DNA from: Prochlorococcus sp. AG-409-L18 | GTDB lineage: Bacteria > Cyanobacteriota > Cyanobacteriia > PCC-6307 > Cyanobiaceae | Reading direction: 5' to 3' | Length of the DNA stretch: 51,085 nucleotides | NCBI GenBank assembly: GCA_003215535.1 | Contig: QCKG01000013.1 | Span: 1-51,085 of the forward strand | Shown: one piece after another, positions 29,906 through 37,432 of the stretch | Position numbering within the stretch: position 1 is the first letter of the stretch | Layout of the letters: every line of letters starts with the position of its first letter | Position numbers and translations under genes: made by a program | Notes under the pieces: model-generated | What the model was told of the DNA's origin: nothing | The model's database searches: none | What the model saw: the letters and a program-made list of their open reading frames with translations, nothing else

Positions 29906-30147
29906 AGACCTTTGAAGTTATTGTTCATTGGCCAAATGGCAAATATTCAATCGTCTCTCCAGGTACAGAATGGCTCAAAATTGCCAAAGAGGCAGGAGTT
30001 GATATCCCTACTGGTTGCTTGGGTGGGAGTTGCGGTGCTTGTGAAATAGAAGTAAATGGTGAGATTGTTAGAGCTTGTATTAACTGTGTCCCCATTAGCT
30101 GTAAAAAAGAACTAAAAGTTGAGTTCTCAAATGATCCTTATTGGTAA
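29902..30147 (+). CDS. Plant-type [2Fe-2S] ferredoxin, short
   Basis: 81-residue ferredoxin. Cluster ligands C39, C44 and C47 form C-x4-C-x2-C; the fourth is one of C59, C62 or C67, an unusually Cys-rich tail. Because its ATG overlaps the cobQ stop, it is translated with cobQ. Electron carrier role is secure by family; the specific partner is not, though the context hints at cobalamin synthesis or a neighbouring redox enzyme. Confidence 0.92.
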   Translation: MKTFEVIVHWPNGKYSIVSPGTEWLKIAKEAGVDIPTGCLGGSCGACEIEVNGEIVRACINCVPISCKKELKVEFSNDPYW

Positions 30148-30197
30148 ATGAGCGAATATTATTGAGGAGTTCATCTCAAACGTAAATCAAATCTATA

Positions 30198-31397
30198 ATG
30201 ACTAACTACATACTTATCTTTCTTGGAGCTGGATCGTCATTAGGCTTGACTATTCTTTTTATTAGACTTGTAAGTGTATTTAATAACCCTCCAAGTCTCA
30301 AAACCTTAGTAGCTAATAAAGATAAAGTGATAAATTCTTCAATTACAATTGTTATTCCTGCCTACAATGAAGAAAGAAATATTGAAAATTGCTTAAAGAA
30401 AATTCTAGCAAGTAATAATCCTTGTTTAAAGTGTAAAATTCTAGTTGTTGATGACAACAGTAATGATTCAACTGTTGATGTCGTTCATAGGACTTTAAGC
30501 AAGATAGAAAATAATCAATTTGATATAGAATTAATTGAAGCAGGAGTGAGGCCTATTAATGAGAGATGGGTAGGTAAAAATTGGGCTTGTTCACAAGCCA
30601 TGAAAAATGTAGATAGTGAATGGGTTTTGTTTTTAGATGCTGATACTTTGGTAGAAAGGGATACTCTAAAAAGAGCTCTTTATCAAGCTATAGAAGAAGA
30701 TTCTGATCTGTTTAGCTTGGCTCCTCGAGTGAACTGTAATTGTTTATCAGAATGGATTGTACAGCCTATAATGGCATTATTACTAGGAGTTGGATTTCCT
30801 ATTTCGGAAGCGAATAATCTATCTTCCTCCATTTCATTTGCAGCAGGTCCTTTTATGTTGTTTAGGAGAAGTGCATATGAGGCAATAGGAGGTCACAGAG
30901 AAATGGGTGGTGAAGTGGTTGAAGATTTAGCTTTGGCTAAGAAAATAAAATTGAGAGGGTTTAAATTACGATTCGTATTAGGTTTAGATGCAATTTCATT
31001 AAATATGTATTCGGATTTTTCATCTTTATGGGAGGGATGGAGCAAGAATTGGTTTATTGGTCTTGATAGAAGTATCTTAAAGGCATTGGCTGCATCTTTG
31101 TTTGTTTTCTGGATGTTTTCTATTCCCTGGATTATTTCTCTTATAAAATTTTTCCAAGGCAATTTCCTAGGTGTTTTAAGCGTACAATCTATAATTTGCT
31201 TGGTTATATCCTCAATCTCAATCGGGCTTCAATTATATATAAGAGTTTGGTCTAAAAATACTTTTAAAATGCCTATGAGGTATTGGTGGCTAATGGGTGT
31301 TGGTGGTTCTTTAATTAGCTTGATTGGGTTAGCTTCCGTTTGGAAGACTCTTACTGGAAAAGGATGGACATGGAAGGGAAGGTCTTTGGCTGAATAG
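30198..31397 (+). CDS. Membrane-anchored family 2 glycosyltransferase
   Basis: GT2 enzyme of 399 residues. One hydrophobic segment at the N-terminus; catalytic domain with IVIPAYNEERNIE, DDNSNDST, the DxD-type FLDADT, and VEDLALAKKIKLRG (general-base region); then three or so hydrophobic helices (about 300-390). The order resembles HpnB/CruG/CrtQ-like glycosyltransferases acting on lipid or carotenoid acceptors, but the acceptor here is unknown. ATG start, 50 nt after the ferredoxin gene, so it may belong to the same transcript. Confidence 0.85.
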   Translation: MTNYILIFLGAGSSLGLTILFIRLVSVFNNPPSLKTLVANKDKVINSSITIVIPAYNEERNIENCLKKILASNNPCLKCKILVVDDNSNDSTVDVVHRTLSKIENNQFDIELIEAGVRPINERWVGKNWACSQAMKNVDSEWVLFLDADTLVERDTLKRALYQAIEEDSDLFSLAPRVNCNCLSEWIVQPIMALLLGVGFPISEANNLSSSISFAAGPFMLFRRSAYEAIGGHREMGGEVVEDLALAKKIKLRGFKLRFVLGLDAISLNMYSDFSSLWEGWSKNWFIGLDRSILKALAASLFVFWMFSIPWIISLIKFFQGNFLGVLSVQSIICLVISSISIGLQLYIRVWSKNTFKMPMRYWWLMGVGGSLISLIGLASVWKTLTGKGWTWKGRSLAE

Positions 31398-31459
31398 ACT
31401 CAACTATCAAAAAACCTCTAGATATTTATGTGTTTATATTAGTTATTTGATTTATCTAA

Positions 31460-31924
31460 TTAACCTATAAAATTTTCTATAACTTCTCTAGTAAAGGAGC
31501 TTAAACTAAAGGTAAGAATGACGCCTGTCATAAAGGTTAGCACTGTAAAAAACTGACCATAACCAGGTTTACTTGACCTATAAAAATGGTATATAAACAT
31601 GCTGATTAGAGAAATTGTACTTATAGCTGACAGCATGAATGAGGTAAATTTGTCAACAAGAAAATCTATATTTAATTTTAATTGGAAAATGTCAAACCCT
31701 AGGCCTAAAGATGTATATTTAATTGTCTCATTTGATAATTCCTGGGTGAGTAGTAAATAACTGATTATTGTCGATGCAAATCCACTTGTTAAAAGAAGAA
31801 AGGCAATGGGCTTACTTAGTCTTTTCATTGTCCTATTGAAACTTATTAGCAGCGCGCCCACCAATAATGCCCCTCCTATAGGGAACGCAGGGATGAGCCA
31901 GAAGAATTCAGTAGGTTTGAGCAT
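31460..31924 (-). CDS. NdhF N-terminal-like orphan membrane protein
   Basis: 154 residues that resemble only the first ~125 residues of NdhF/NuoL-type proton-pumping subunits: FFWLIPAFPIGGALLVGALL at the start, then DFLVDKFTSFMLSAISTISL and YHFYRSSKPGYGQFFTVLTF, the usual order before the antiporter core. Four hydrophobic segments. The antiporter core of NdhF (with its conserved Lys and Glu) is missing and is not found in the 60 nt downstream. It could be a remnant, or a short protein kept for an accessory role. Confidence 0.65.
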   Translation of the reverse strand: MLKPTEFFWLIPAFPIGGALLVGALLISFNRTMKRLSKPIAFLLLTSGFASTIISYLLLTQELSNETIKYTSLGLGFDIFQLKLNIDFLVDKFTSFMLSAISTISLISMFIYHFYRSSKPGYGQFFTVLTFMTGVILTFSLSSFTREVIENFIG

Positions 31925-31948
31925 TTACTTGGGTTAACTGCTGCTTTA

Positions 31949-31983
31949 AGTAACTTGCTTCTAATAATTAGAAGCAAGTTACT
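31949..31983. repeat. 17-bp near-palindrome upstream of the NdhF-like gene
   Basis: The arms 31949-31965 and 31967-31983 are exact reverse complements around a single A (core GCTTCTAATAATTAGAAGC). It lies 25 nt upstream of the 31924 start, so it could be an operator for that gene, or a hairpin in RNA reading either way. No T-run is attached. Confidence 0.8.
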
Positions 31984-31993
31984 ACTTTAACAA

Positions 31994-32170
31994 GTGATAG
32001 GGAATAATCTGCAGAAAAAAAAACCTCTAACACGAAACTTTTTATTAGCAACAGGGATGATTATCTTAGTTATAAGCCTATTCTTAAAACTAATAAATGA
32101 TCTTCTACAAAACGGCTTGATTTATAGATTGAATCTGTTCTCATGGTCTCATGATTTAATTTTAGGCTAA
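31994..32170 (+). CDS. Possible small membrane protein (58 aa)
   Basis: A GTG-start frame encodes a Lys-rich N-terminus (NNLQKKKPLTRNF), one hydrophobic helix (LLATGMIILVISLFLKLI) and a short polar tail. Basic-inside, single-span layout is typical of tiny Prochlorococcus membrane proteins. No named family recognised; no clear ribosome binding site. Confidence 0.4.
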   Translation: MIGNNLQKKKPLTRNFLLATGMIILVISLFLKLINDLLQNGLIYRLNLFSWSHDLILG

Positions 32171-32294
32171 GGTTATAGAATTAAAAGAAAGCCATACGAG
32201 TGCTGTGCCTAGAATCAATATACTGCTAAAATTTTTAGAGAATGACAATGACTCGCGTCATCTTAAACTCTAAAACTGTATTGTCAACAATCCT

Positions 32295-32462
32295 ATGCCA
32301 AATTACATTTGGATTATAATAGTTGTTTTATTTATATCTCTAATAGGCTTTAGGCTTAACCAATTAGAACTCTTTTATTATTCTCAAAAGTCTAGAAGAA
32401 TGGTAAAGATGAATAGGAGGAAACGACATGGAAGGGGTAGAGTCAAAGGCCGAATAAACTAG
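32295..32462 (+). CDS. Small membrane protein with basic tail (55 aa)
   Basis: ATG frame starting MPNYIWIIIVVLFISLIGF, a single transmembrane helix, then an Arg/Lys-rich C-terminus (RRKRHGRGRVKGR). The segregation of hydrophobic and basic halves argues for a real protein. The tail could bind nucleic acid or acidic lipid; this is inference. Unrecognised. Confidence 0.5.
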   Translation: MPNYIWIIIVVLFISLIGFRLNQLELFYYSQKSRRMVKMNRRKRHGRGRVKGRIN

Positions 32463-32626
32463 ATCATTAGGATCCTATTGTTGATTTTATAGAGCTTATG
32501 ATTGGCTATATCTGGTTTTTTATGAGTCTACATAGACTTGCTGACTTCTCTTTATACAAATGTACATTCTTTCAGGTTTATCTCTGTGAACTGACTTATA
32601 GTCAGTTCAGTTTCATTTACTTGCTA

Positions 32627-32920
32627 ATGGAAAACGATATGGAAGAAAAGCGGGATTCATCTAAGGCTAATAAATCTTTAGTACAACAGGATGATGTGTA
32701 TAAATCACAAGATTTTTCTTCCAATGATCTAAACCAATTCTCTTCATCCTCTAGATGGCTGAACAATTCTGGAGAGGAGGTGACGGAGGTTTTTGGATTC
32801 AATGCAAATGCTGAGTTAGTAAATGGAAGGGCTGCTATGTTCGGATTTATTATGTTATTAATTACTGAATTGGCTTTTGGAGGCGACCCAGTTACATTGA
32901 GAATCTTTGGGATAAGCTAA
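32627..32920 (+). CDS. hli: High-light-inducible protein (Hli/Scp)
   Basis: Single-helix chlorophyll-binding stress protein of the LHC superfamily; relatives protect photosystem II and chlorophyll during high light or nutrient stress. The signature ELVNGRAAMFGFIMLLITE sits near the C-terminus (about residues 67-85), with the pigment-ligating Glu and Asn. ATG 32627 gives 97 residues, including a long acidic/Ser-rich, low-complexity N-terminal half; an upstream in-frame ATG at 32498 adds an unlike hydrophobic/Cys stretch and is not favoured. hli genes in Prochlorococcus often sit in variable regions, as here. Confidence 0.92.
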   Translation: MENDMEEKRDSSKANKSLVQQDDVYKSQDFSSNDLNQFSSSSRWLNNSGEEVTEVFGFNANAELVNGRAAMFGFIMLLITELAFGGDPVTLRIFGIS

Positions 32921-33000
32921 GGGTTTTGAGTCTTGTAATTTCTTATTTCCTTAGCCCTAGTTATTTCAAAACCAATAATTTTATAGGCGTTCAAATTCAT
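32917..33000 (-). CDS. Micro-ORF (27 aa) with strong ribosome binding site
   Basis: ATG at 32998-33000, stop at 32917-32919, product MNLNAYKIIGFEITRAKEIR plus NYKTQNP. AAGGAGGT lies just ahead of the ATG (spacing about 3-4 nt), a near-perfect Shine-Dalgarno sequence, rare in this genome's short genes. Upstream, TATTAT/TATACA-like sequences could be a -10 box. Its stop overlaps the hli stop tail-to-tail. Unrecognised. Confidence 0.5.
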   Translation of the reverse strand: MNLNAYKIIGFEITRAKEIRNYKTQNP

Positions 33001-33078
33001 TTTACCTCCTTATTAACCAGTTGTATAATAATATTAAACTTATAATCAGATGTAATCTGCCTTTAAAACTTTCTTATC

Positions 33079-33480
33079 ATGGAAATTAAATCCAGGCCTA
33101 AAGCTAATATTCATGAGTTTCAACGTTCTATAGAGTTGGCAGGTCTTCTTGAAATTGAGTACAACCTGGTAGAGCATATTAGATACATCGGAACGTTCAC
33201 TCAGCCTTACTTGATTCAGGCTTTGCGAATTCCATCGAAACCACCTGTGTTGTCAATTCTTTGTAATGCATGTAGGAAGATTGGCGCTCAAATGCCAGAA
33301 CATTTCTCCCAAGTTCGTCAGTGGTCACAGGAGGTAAGTGTTGATGGTGTTCGCTGGGATGGAGATTTAATTTGTAGTGTTACATTTAACATTGACGGGG
33401 ATAGATTAACTCCAGAATCCGGGACAACTCAGTTTCATAATTTTGCTGTACATAGAGAATTATTTATTGGATTTGAATAG
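33079..33480 (+). CDS. Conserved-looking protein of unknown function (133 aa)
   Basis: Soluble, ATG-start, 133 residues, no signal peptide or membrane helix. Two Cys sit in the segment SILCNACRKIGAQMPEHF, and a third in GDLICSVTFNIDGD. The C-terminal half is beta-rich. I do not recognise the family. It stands alone after the hli gene and ends 38 nt before a weak terminator-like hairpin. Confidence 0.75.
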   Translation: MEIKSRPKANIHEFQRSIELAGLLEIEYNLVEHIRYIGTFTQPYLIQALRIPSKPPVLSILCNACRKIGAQMPEHFSQVRQWSQEVSVDGVRWDGDLICSVTFNIDGDRLTPESGTTQFHNFAVHRELFIGFE

Positions 33481-33518
33481 TTAATTAATTCCTATCATAT
33501 AATTCATATATCCTAGAT

Positions 33519-33549
33519 AGCTATAAATTATTTATGGTTTATAGCTTTT
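33519..33549 (+). terminator. Weak terminator-like hairpin after the 133-aa gene
   Basis: AGCTATAAA at 33519-33527 pairs exactly with TTTATAGCT at 33538-33546, loop of ten, followed by a short T-run (to 33549). The stem is AT-rich. Confidence 0.45.
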
Positions 33550-33665
33550 CACTTTAAAGGATATACTCGGCACTTTAGATTGAATCTAAGATTACCTTTG
33601 GGATTTATTTAGTATGGTTATTTGACTTATGTAAAAGACAAAGAAAATTGTAACTTTTATATTAT

Positions 33666-33833
33666 TTGTTTGTCTATGATAAATATGATCTTTTGGGTGC
33701 TTGTGATTATTATTTAGCAGCATACGTAGATGGTGCCAAGGTTTTTATTAAAGACCTTGCAAGGGATTTCTCATATGTTTTCCATACCTCATCCAATTTA
33801 GTTTCTAGCGGTTCAGAAGTTAAGAAGCTTTGA
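33666..33833 (+). CDS. Doubtful 55-aa ORF
   Basis: TTG-start frame with protein-like composition (YDKYDLLGACDYYLAAYVDG, then KVFIKDLARDFSYVFH) in otherwise empty DNA. No ATG and no ribosome binding site. It may be the remnant of a longer gene. Unrecognised. Confidence 0.25.
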   Translation: MFVYDKYDLLGACDYYLAAYVDGAKVFIKDLARDFSYVFHTSSNLVSSGSEVKKL

Positions 33834-33950
33834 GCTCTAAGCCTTTCAATAGAGATTACAGAACTTTTTGATATTGCATGTTTTCTAGAGAATTGTTAGT
33901 GACAGTAGACTTCATAACTATTTAAAAGGAATATGGGATTATTAGACTAC

Positions 33951-34005
33951 ACTTTGCAAGCCAAGTATTAATGGAATTCTGTCTTTAATACAAGGCTTGC
34001 AAAGT
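33951..34005. repeat. Long hairpin (12 bp + 7 bp), possible small RNA
   Basis: ACTTTGCAAGCC at 33951-33962 is the exact complement of GGCTTGCAAAGT at 33994-34005; inside, after an AA/AA mismatch, GTATTAA (33965-33971) pairs with TTAATAC (33985-33991), closing a 13-nt loop. On the minus strand it lies more than 80 nt beyond the 3' end of the 79-aa gene. Confidence 0.75.
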
Positions 34006-34088
34006 TCTATTCATTATCAGATTAGTATTCATACAAAAGCTTATATTGAGGTGTTAATTGTCATTAGGCATTATTACGGCACCCCTTC

Positions 34089-34328
34089 TTAGTATCGGAA
34101 CCTTTGTATGACTGAGGCAGCTCTACCGTCGGGCTCATTTTTGTAGAGAATCCATTGCTTGGTTTCTAAGTCGTGATCACAGCCATAGTTAGATGAACCT
34201 TGATAGCTATCTGACTTTATAAAATGGCATGCTTGGTCTGCCTCAAAAGCCGATCGGTAACTAGAAAAATAGTTATAAATCCCCAATGTAATTATAACAA
34301 TTATTAAAGAAGAATAAATGATTTTCAT
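34089..34328 (-). CDS. Small secreted or anchored protein (79 aa)
   Basis: The N-terminus (MKIIYSSLIIVIITLGIYNY) is a signal peptide or membrane anchor. The mature part has two Cys (C34 and C49) that could pair, and ends in a basic VIQRFRY. The pattern 'ACxxW/F...C...TKQ...(R/K)RFRY' reminds me of other short Prochlorococcus proteins, but I cannot name it. Confidence 0.6.
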   Translation of the reverse strand: MKIIYSSLIIVIITLGIYNYFSSYRSAFEADQACHFIKSDSYQGSSNYGCDHDLETKQWILYKNEPDGRAASVIQRFRY

Positions 34329-34364
34329 TTTTCAGAGATTTAAATAAGCTATTCAGTTTATCAA

Positions 34365-34574
34365 CTAATTATTTGATTTGGTTTCGTTTTCAGATTTCCT
34401 TTTGTCTATTTCGCAGGCCAAATCGCATTCAGTTAATTCTGGCTTAGATAGCCTTTCAAGAATCCTTGTCATATCAACGGCTGATAACTCTCCATCTTGG
34501 CCCCACTTTAGAGTTGTTTTACGTTGAGCAGGAATTGTTTTCTTATTCAATTTTTTGGGGCTTTGGGAGTTCAT
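34365..34574 (-). CDS. Small charged protein (69 aa)
   Basis: Soluble, Lys-rich at the front (PKKLNKKTIPAQRKTTLKWG) and acidic behind, with two Cys in ECDLACEID. GAGGAG lies ahead of the ATG. The ATG overlaps a TGA that closes an upstream 37-codon frame (ATGA), hinting at coupling to a tiny upstream gene. Unrecognised. Confidence 0.6.
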   Translation of the reverse strand: MNSQSPKKLNKKTIPAQRKTTLKWGQDGELSAVDMTRILERLSKPELTECDLACEIDKRKSENETKSNN

Positions 34575-34790
34575 TCCTTACTCCTCTTAGGATCTCTAAA
34601 GTCATCAAAGCTCATAGAGGGTTTTTGTGGTAAGTTTCTTATGTAATCTTCATTATTAGATAGACTTATTCTTTTTACATTTAATTATATGATTAACAAA
34701 AAGCTTTTAACTCTCTAGAATACTTATAAGTATATTAAACTAACTTTTAGTCAGAATATTTTTATATCTATTAATTAAGCAGTTATGAAT

Positions 34791-35039
34791 TCAATCCTTA
34801 TCTGAGTCTAAGCCTAAAGCCGCTACTACAATATTGTTTTTACTAAGCTTTGGAAACAACCAACGACCTAGAGCAGCAGTTATTAGTGCGGTTATAATGA
34901 AGGTAGTTATTTGTCCTATTGAACCTGCGCTGTATATGTTTGCTTTAAGTAGTGGGTAGTCAATAAATGAGCCTATGCTTCCCCAAATAACTACTAAGGC
35001 AGAAACATAAAGGATGCCAAACAAAATTCTCTTTGCCAT
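34791..35039 (-). CDS. Small membrane protein (82 aa)
   Basis: Two hydrophobic helices: RILFGILYVSALVVIWGSIG and IGQITTFIITALITAALGRW, then a short acidic C-terminus. ATG start. The layout is a hairpin membrane protein; no named family recognised. The preceding ~270 nt contain no other supported gene. Confidence 0.65.
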   Translation of the reverse strand: MAKRILFGILYVSALVVIWGSIGSFIDYPLLKANIYSAGSIGQITTFIITALITAALGRWLFPKLSKNNIVVAALGLDSDKD

Positions 35040-35310
35040 TGATAGTGCAAGCTAGAGTCCTTTTTTTATTTAATCACTATACAACCATTTCTATTGGCTC
35101 TTTAGGTTTTTTTGAGAATCTCGTAACCTCTTGAATACATTTTATTTTGTATAGTCCAAAAGAAATAGCCTAATAAGGAAATAAGGTCTAAATTCAATGT
35201 TATCAGCACTATAGCTGCTGTTGATGATTTTTCATAAGGTTACTTTCCGTTTCTTAGGAAGACATTCACTGCTTTCCTATTAACCTAGTTGTGAGGAGAG
35301 GTAAACTTCT

Positions 35311-35679
35311 TTATAAATATCTCTTTTCTCCTTTAGGAGTGTATTTAAAGACTTCACCTGATTCTCCACTAAAGAGTATTTCATTGTTCATTTTAGAACG
35401 ACCAAATTTACTTAGCCTAGCTCTATGAATGTCTGCCTTTTCTCTTAGATCCTCTTCGCTTTCCCAGGGGCTTATGTTTATGTTCTTTTCAGGATCGCTC
35501 ATTAGTAAATTGGAATAACCATCAAGTAACCTTGTTTTTAGTTTATTTGGTGAAGTGAAAGCTTTACGGAAACGATATATAAGATGAGTCTTCTGATTTT
35601 TTCTTCTAATTATACTTGTAATGTATGTCATTAAAATAATAAAACCTAATGTAATTATAATGCTTATTATTGTACTCAT
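35311..35679 (-). CDS. Membrane-anchored small protein (122 aa)
   Basis: One N-terminal membrane helix (IISIIITLGFIILMTYITSI), followed by a basic segment and a soluble, charged domain (EEDLREKADIHRARLSKFGR). ATG start. Orientation would place the basic domain in the cytoplasm. Unrecognised. Confidence 0.6.
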   Translation of the reverse strand: MSTIISIIITLGFIILMTYITSIIRRKNQKTHLIYRFRKAFTSPNKLKTRLLDGYSNLLMSDPEKNINISPWESEEDLREKADIHRARLSKFGRSKMNNEILFSGESGEVFKYTPKGEKRYL

Positions 35680-35827
35680 CTGATCCCCCTAATCTTTATC
35701 ATAATTTTAATTGAGGATGGGCTAATTAAGTTTTAATGGTTAATTACTTCTGTATTTTCTTAATCTAGAAAACAATCAGACAGAAAAGCTTTTGACTGTG
35801 TTGAATATCTTTAGGTTTGATTCTGGT

Positions 35828-36061
35828 TTATCTTTCCCTTGAACCTTTAGGGGAGGCTGAACAATCTGGGTAGAAGTAGCCTGAGCTTGCCCAAAGTTGA
35901 CCGTAATTATAGGCTTTGAGAACTTCTTGGTAGTTTTGATCATTCATGATTGAAATTCTTTTCCATTCTTTTGTTTGATTGTTTAGTGCTTCTACCATAC
36001 TTACTTTAAAGATAGTTACTTTGATGTAACCACCTACTGAGTCAATTGGCGATTGCGTCAA
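35828..36061 (-). CDS. Small protein, uncertain start (77 or 56 aa)
   Basis: The frame is open from TTG 36061; an ATG at 35998 would give 56 residues beginning MVEALNNQTKEWKR. The core (NDQNYQEVLKAYNYGQLWAS) is soluble with Trp/Tyr-rich stretches and ends in a basic tail. Unrecognised. Confidence 0.45.
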   Translation of the reverse strand: MTQSPIDSVGGYIKVTIFKVSMVEALNNQTKEWKRISIMNDQNYQEVLKAYNYGQLWASSGYFYPDCSASPKGSRER

Positions 36062-36193
36062 ATACTCAATTCTTAAGCTCGGTTCAGGCCTTTTATAAAT
36101 ATTAAAAGCTCTTTAAAAGCTAAAGCGGTTTCTGCTTACTAACTAGCATGGCTAAAAGATACCTACCAAAGCATAGAGATTAGATTGAGGTTC

Positions 36194-36388
36194 TCATGAT
36201 TTGATAAATATATTCAGGTCGAAGCCTAGATTGGTTGTCTCTGATAGGACTTGCTTTTTCCTAAATCCTTTTTTAAAAGCTCCGAGTAATGTCATGATGG
36301 CCTCCAGATAGATGAGACATATAGTTAATCCAATAAGGATTGACTTTGAATATATAGACTCGATTTCTTGCTCTTCTTTATTATTCAT
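36194..36388 (-). CDS. Small membrane protein (64 aa)
   Basis: Acidic N-terminus, one hydrophobic helix (SILIGLTICLIYLEAIMTLL), then a basic patch (KKGFRKKQ). ATG start. It is upstream of no other gene on its strand; the PfkB kinase ends 7 nt before it. Unrecognised. Confidence 0.5.
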   Translation of the reverse strand: MNNKEEQEIESIYSKSILIGLTICLIYLEAIMTLLGAFKKGFRKKQVLSETTNLGFDLNIFIKS

Positions 36389-36395
36389 TATTTAA

Positions 36396-37271
36396 TTATA
36401 ACCTTTTAATCAAGAAATTCTCTTCGAAGTTAGTGAAGGGACCAAAGTGTGTGGCACATGCTGCCCCAACATGTGCTCCCAAGCTTATCGCTTTCTCATT
36501 AGTCCATCCTGAAGCAAGACCAGCCATTACCGCTGCGGCAAAGCTATCCCCACATCCATAGGAATCTATCAAGCGTTTCGTGACCTTTACTGCTTTGTAA
36601 TCACCGCCAGGCCAGATTGTTCCTCCAAGAGACCCTTTTGTGGAAATACGGAGTTTGGATATTTCCTTTATCTGTTCAGTATCCATATTTTCGTCTGGGT
36701 CTAAACCACTTCCAATAAGAGCATCTAGCTTCACATCTGCCTCCTTAATTGCTTGTATGCCAACTCGGGGTGTAGCTACCAATATCTTTGCTTTTCGACA
36801 ATTCTTAATTGCATTTGTATCTGCTGCCGTTATAAATACTCCATCATAATTAACAAGTTCATCCCAAGGAAGTTTATCTTCTGCTCTGGGGTTTAGCCTT
36901 TCACCCATAATAGTTATCGCTCTTTCACCTTTTGAATCAACTAGACTAACCCCCCTTCTTGTTGGTTTGTCTTGCAAGGAGGCGCTTACTTGTACGCCAA
37001 GTGCTTCTAGTCTTTTTAAGCTTTGCTCACCTATCCAATCTTTTCCTAAAGAAGTAAAGAAATGAACTGGTTGCTTAATTAAGCGACTAAGTTGTACAGC
37101 AGCCACTGCCCCACCTCCAGCTGGCTCGTCCATATAGGCTTTAGCGTGTGAGATGAGGCCTGCTTGAGGAAGTCTTTCCAAGGCTAAGAAACTTACCCAT
37201 TCAACATGTCCTATGACGGCTAGCTTTAGCTTTGGAATTGGTGGTAGTTCATCTAGATTCCACAGTTTCAT
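36396..37271 (-). CDS. PfkB-family carbohydrate/nucleoside kinase
   Basis: Ribokinase-like ATP-dependent kinase, 291 residues. The N-terminal substrate motif is seen as EPAGGGAVAAVQLSRL and the C-terminal signature with the catalytic Asp as DSYGCGDSFAAAVMAG. The sugar or nucleoside substrate is not evident. ATG start. Convergent genes are absent on either side; DUF2834 is divergent. Confidence 0.9.
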   Translation of the reverse strand: MKLWNLDELPPIPKLKLAVIGHVEWVSFLALERLPQAGLISHAKAYMDEPAGGGAVAAVQLSRLIKQPVHFFTSLGKDWIGEQSLKRLEALGVQVSASLQDKPTRRGVSLVDSKGERAITIMGERLNPRAEDKLPWDELVNYDGVFITAADTNAIKNCRKAKILVATPRVGIQAIKEADVKLDALIGSGLDPDENMDTEQIKEISKLRISTKGSLGGTIWPGGDYKAVKVTKRLIDSYGCGDSFAAAVMAGLASGWTNEKAISLGAHVGAACATHFGPFTNFEENFLIKRL

Positions 37272-37432
37272 CTTTCAGCTGTTGTTGAAAGGGCGGAAAT
37301 TATTAGCTCCATTATCTTTCCATCCTAGAGTCTTGATTTTATGATGATCTTGCAAGGGAAATTCTTTATACAAAAAATTTATCCAACGAGATTTTATCTG
37401 ATTCAATATGATTACATGGATTAAGCCTTATA

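Larger units (their letters stand above)
33481..34088. other. 608-nt gap rich in inverted repeats
   Basis: Long non-coding-looking stretch between the 133-aa gene and the 79-aa gene. It contains a terminator-like hairpin at 33519-33549, a 7-bp palindrome at 33575-33589, a possible short ORF at 33666-33833, and a long hairpin at 33951-34005. No tRNA or known RNA family recognised. Confidence 0.6.

Noticed and set aside
32430-32456. Eight-codon ORF (MEGVESKAE-type) with AGGAGG upstream
   Set aside because: The apparent ribosome binding site is explained by Arg-Arg codons of the 55-aa protein in another frame, and the ORF is too short to judge.
32498-32626. 43-residue N-terminal extension of the Hli protein
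   Set aside because: Hydrophobic, Cys-rich and unlike Hli N-termini; the ATG at 32627 gives a normal-looking protein.
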